Below, piece by piece: positions 60,181-64,000 of a stretch of DNA of 64,000 nt (the stretch's first letter is position 1; every line of letters begins with the position of its first letter). The DNA lies in assembly GCA_021234155.1 (NCBI GenBank), contig JAJEKV010000006.1, forward strand, positions 15,018,902 through 15,082,901, given 5' to 3'. A program made the translations under genes and the position numbers. This DNA is from Isoetes taiwanensis. Taxonomy: Eukaryota; Streptophyta; Lycopodiopsida; Isoetales; Isoetaceae. The notes beneath the pieces are model-generated. The model saw nothing but the letters and a program-made list of their open reading frames with translations, had not been told where the DNA came from and made no database searches.

Positions 60181-60915
60181 CTGCATTATATGGCAAAATA
60201 TAGGGAAGTTGCCTTCTGAACGCATAAAATCTGGTTACGGACAAACAAAGAACATGGAGTCAATTAAAATCCAGAGCAAGATCTTAAACTAAAGAAACTA
60301 AAGGTTGGATTTGATGAATACCATAGAATAGAATAGAATAGAACAGAATAAGTAAGCAAACGATATAAGAGCGCATACCTGGTGGTTAGACTCATTGATG
60401 CTAAGCATTTGAAAAATGTATGCCAAGCAACATTTGTGGACTGACCAATGATCTTTCCAATACATCTTCTTGCACAGACAATAGAGCTTTCATTTACGAG
60501 TTATGGCCATATTTTTACTCAACTGTAAAACTGTGGCAAGCAAAGACATTAGATCATTTGGCACTGTTTTAGCCCATTTATGCTAAGAATTTGGAAAATG
60601 GATGCCTAACATCAATTGTGGATCTTCCAGTGACCTTTCCGTCGGATGTCCCTGAGCAGAAAAAATAGAGCTTTCGTTTTGGAGTTATGGCCATATTTCT
60701 ACCCGACTGTAAAACTGTGGCAGCAAAGACATTGCCTGATTTGGCACTGTTTTGGCCCATTTCTGCTAGGAATTTGGAAAATGAACGCCTAGCATCAATT
60801 GTGGACCTTCCAGTGACCTTTCCAACGGATGTTCTTGTGCATAAAACAGAGCTTCAATTTGGGAGTTATGCCCATGTTTCTTGTTGAGAAGTTACGGAAA
60901 GAGTCAAGCAAGACT
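60181..60915. repeat. 733-bp tandem duplication, copy 1 (735 bp)
   Basis: It runs from 'ctgcattatatggcaaaata' to 'gagtcaagcaagact'. Inside, three diverged subunits of about 180 bp follow each other (from about 60,378, 60,560 and 60,737). Each carries 'cat(t)tggcactgtttt.gccc'-type, 'gaatttggaaaatg', 'ttccagtgacctttcc' and 'gagttatg.ccat' motifs. Confidence 0.9.
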
Positions 60916-61646
60916 CTGCATTATATGGCAAAATATAGGGAAGTTGCCTTCTGAACGCATAAAATCTGGTTACGGACAAACAAAGAACATGGAGTCAATT
61001 AAAATCCAGAGCAAGATCTTAAACTAAAGAAACTAAAGGTTGGATTTGATGAATACCATAGAATAGAATAGAATAGAACAGAATAAGTAAGCAAACGATA
61101 TAAGAGCGCATACCTGGTGGTTAGACTCATTGATGCTAAGCATTTGAAAAATGTATGCCAAGCAACATTTGTGGACTGACCAATGATCTTTCCAATACAT
61201 CTTCTTGCACAGACAATAGAGCTTTCATTTACGAGTTATGGCCATATTTTTACTCAACTGTAAAACTGTGGCAAGCAAAGACATTAGATCATTTGGCACT
61301 GTTTTAGCCCATTTATGCTAAGAATTTGGAAAATGGATGCCTAACATCAATTGTGGATCTTCCAGTGACCTTTCCGTCGGATGTCCCTGAGCAGAAAATA
61401 GAGCTTTCGTTTTGGAGTTATGGCCATATTTCTACCCGACTGTAAAACTGTGGCAGCAAAGACATTGCCTGATTTGGCACTGTTTTGGCCCATTTCTGCT
61501 AGGAATTTGGAAAATGAACGCCTAGCATCAATTGTGGACCTTCCAGTGACCTTTCCAACGGATGTTCTTGTGCATAAAACAGAGCTTCAATTTGGGAGTT
61601 ATGCCCATGTTTCTTGTTGAGAAGTTACGGAAAGAGTCAAGCAAGC
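60916..61646. repeat. 733-bp tandem duplication, copy 2 (733 bp)
   Basis: It appears identical to copy 1 except for two fewer A residues near 61,395 ('gcagaaaatagag' against 'gcagaaaaaatagag'). The two copies encode the same 66-codon frame only because they are duplicates. Such identity means a very recent event or an assembly duplication. Confidence 0.9.
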
Positions 61647-61683
61647 TCCAGCTAGAGATGGATACATAATTTAGAAAATATAC

Positions 61684-62239
61684 CTGGAGATTTCCTCCAT
61701 GTTAGTAATGTGCAAATGGCATGTAGAGCAGGGCCTGCAAAAACTAAGAAAGATAATAAGTAACCAAGGTAAATAATCAAGCATGTTACGCTTCCATTTG
61801 CAAACCCAATATCCAGGTCTTCCTATTTTGCAAGCTTAAATATTAAAAAGACAATATCTGTTGTGAAGAATTTCCTATTGGTGTCATTTCTGCAAGGATT
61901 CCCAATAACTGTTGGAAGTGTGATTCAGATAAGAATTAAGTCAATATAAAGGTCAGATTTCTAAACTTCATGTATGCTGTGGTTTATTTAGCCAGTCCTC
62001 GAAAGCTCCACTAAAGCTAGACCATCTTTTGAATCAGTATCCGTTTTAAAAAATCTTCTCAATCACTAACTAATTAAACAACAGAAACTACATTTTCTAA
62101 ATAAACACCCATTTAGAATTCTCCCCAGAAATAAACACCACAGACTAATATTTACCTGGTAACCACAACGGCAGGGTCTCAAATGCCGATCTGTTATAAC
62201 CATCTCTTCCATGCATAAAGAACATAAATGGGAGGACAT
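61684..62239 (-). pseudogene. NOT4-like RING N-terminus, two exons
   Basis: Exon 62,156-62,239 starts with ATG (in-frame TGA directly before it) and reads MSSHLCSLCMEEMVITDRHL then RPCRCGYQ before GTAAAT. Exon 61,684-61,734 (TTTGCAG/GCCC to CCAG/GTATAT) reads PCSTCHLHITNMEEIS in the matching frame. This follows the unusual C4C4 RING of CCR4-NOT subunit 4: 'CPLC.EEMDLTD..L.PC.CGYQ' then 'ICVWCWHHIMNMAEK'. NOT4 is an E3 ubiquitin ligase in mRNA and protein quality control. The exon 1/2 junction is off by one base and both Trp of CVWCWHH are replaced. No RRM exon was found; the 733-bp duplication and ABCB pieces follow instead. A damaged fragment. Confidence 0.7.
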
Positions 62240-63180
62240 TCAGTATACCACAATTTTGCCAACCAAGAGCTCCAATCCAATAACTTCAAAGGAAATGCCA
62301 ATCCTAGACATAAAATAAAAATATCAACTAAATGCATGGATGTTACAGAGACTGCTTCTTAAGGTCGACCTAGTACTAAGGTGTGATGTCCCAACACTAA
62401 ACTGCTCTGACTAATCTACCACATATAACATATCTCAGATCTTGCTCAAGCTCCAACAAGATACAAAAACCTAGTAACCAGCTGATCTGCAGATCCAGTG
62501 GGCAAGATCCGAGCACCACATCACAAAAATACAAAGCAAGGGTCGAAAAAATGCCAGAACCCGCCTTGCAAGAACAGATGGTCGGAGGAGCTCACATGAA
62601 GAAGAGATGGCACATGGCAAAAGAAGAGGCCTTGCCTCGGAATGGCATCCGGCTTCTACAAATTCAAAGCTCCAAGAACTCAACCTGAAACTCAAAACCC
62701 CAGCCATTCTATTTGCTCTATATACTATATATCTGCCCACATTCTACAGGCGATTCTTGCTTTCATACAAAAAATCCATGCCCAGAGACAAAAGCCCGTA
62801 ATTCTGTAAGTAATTGGGCTACCGTAAGCAAAAGAAAGGAAAAAAACAATTTTGTGAACCCAAATTAGAGATACCCAACTCAAATCCGGCAAGCTTAAAC
62901 ACAATTCGAATCAAACGAGAACGAGATGGCAAAAATGAGAATCACCGAGAAGAATTAAGCCGAAAAGCTAAGTCACATGTAGTATAGAAAAAATTCGAGC
63001 TAGAGATGCGGCGCACTCCTGGGAGGTCGCTCAACATCCCAACTTCGATATTTAAAACCGTAATATAGAGCGCCGGTAGTCTCAAATCGTGCTAGAATGA
63101 GATGGCGAAGATCCCACCCAACACCGCAGAGTGCGCGCCACGGGAGTTTTCTTGTTGATTAGGGCAAGTCACAGAAATCG
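62240..63180. other. Possible 5' flank or leader of the NOT4-like fragment
   Basis: Minus-strand sequence at about 62,990-63,130 is GC-richer and leader-like, followed by T-rich, intron-like sequence (62,800-62,980). This suits a leader intron upstream of the ATG at 62,239. Short frames on both strands (for example a 19-codon MAKIPPNTAECAPREF frame at 63,101, plus strand) cannot be supported as genes. Confidence 0.35.
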
Positions 63181-63960
<780 letters not shown>

Positions 63961-64000
63961 CTTTGGGTTCAGTAGAGGTGTAGGTGTCTATAGAAATTAA

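Noticed and set aside
60687-61620. Twin 66-codon frames
   Set aside because: They lie in the 733-bp duplication and cross satellite-like subunits. No family match and no splice or start support.
62471-62801. Opposing 64- and 89-codon frames
   Set aside because: Overlapping frames on both strands without family match, in what looks like the leader or intron of the NOT4-like fragment.

Overview
This window looks like nuclear DNA of a land plant. It is AT-rich and intron-bearing, and no open frame exceeds 130 codons. It holds exon-sized matches to plant families: 14-3-3, diacylglycerol kinase, PATROL1/DUF810, XBAT-type ankyrin proteins, PPR proteins, NOT4 and ABCB transporters. I cannot name the species. 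All calls come from reading by eye, with no database search.

Layout. 1-6 kb: broken ankyrin-protein exons (+) with a dispersed 180-bp repeat. 6-21 kb: mostly gene-free, with (TA)n loci, an inverted pair of repeat arms and a 1.15-kb minisatellite at 12.2-13.35 kb. 21-25.5 kb: same-strand (-) exon pieces of three unrelated genes (14-3-3, DGK, DUF810) plus a fresh 278-bp duplication. 26.5-28.7 kb: a repeat element with a long central (TA)n. 32.8-34.5 kb: a PPR-gene remnant (-). 35.47-47.03 kb: 3.7 tandem copies of a 3.1-kb unit bounded on both sides by (TA)n. 47-52 kb: more repeat arms and one unidentified frame. 52.6-56.8 kb: a multi-exon gene of unknown function (-). 57-59 kb: another repeat element. 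59.3-62.2 kb: ABCB and NOT4 pieces (-) around a 733-bp tandem duplication. 63.2-64 kb: two facing left arms around (TA)n.

Two themes stand out. First, two unrelated repeat modules, called L and R here, meet at long (TA)n tracts in every combination (L-R, inverted R-L, R-R, L-L), and the 3.1-kb array sits between two such tracts. This suggests that (TA)n acts as a joining or insertion site, as known for rice Micron elements. Second, the tandem copies differ from each other mainly at CTG/CAG trinucleotides, in patches that hit different copies at different places. This is the pattern expected of uncorrected long-read base-calling errors at CHG-methylated cytosines. Parts of the window outside the array are also strongly depleted in CTG/CAG, so some apparent pseudogenes may be sequence-quality casualties.

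No intact complete gene, tRNA, rRNA, CRISPR array or virus-like gene was recognised. The gene pieces do not form a pathway.
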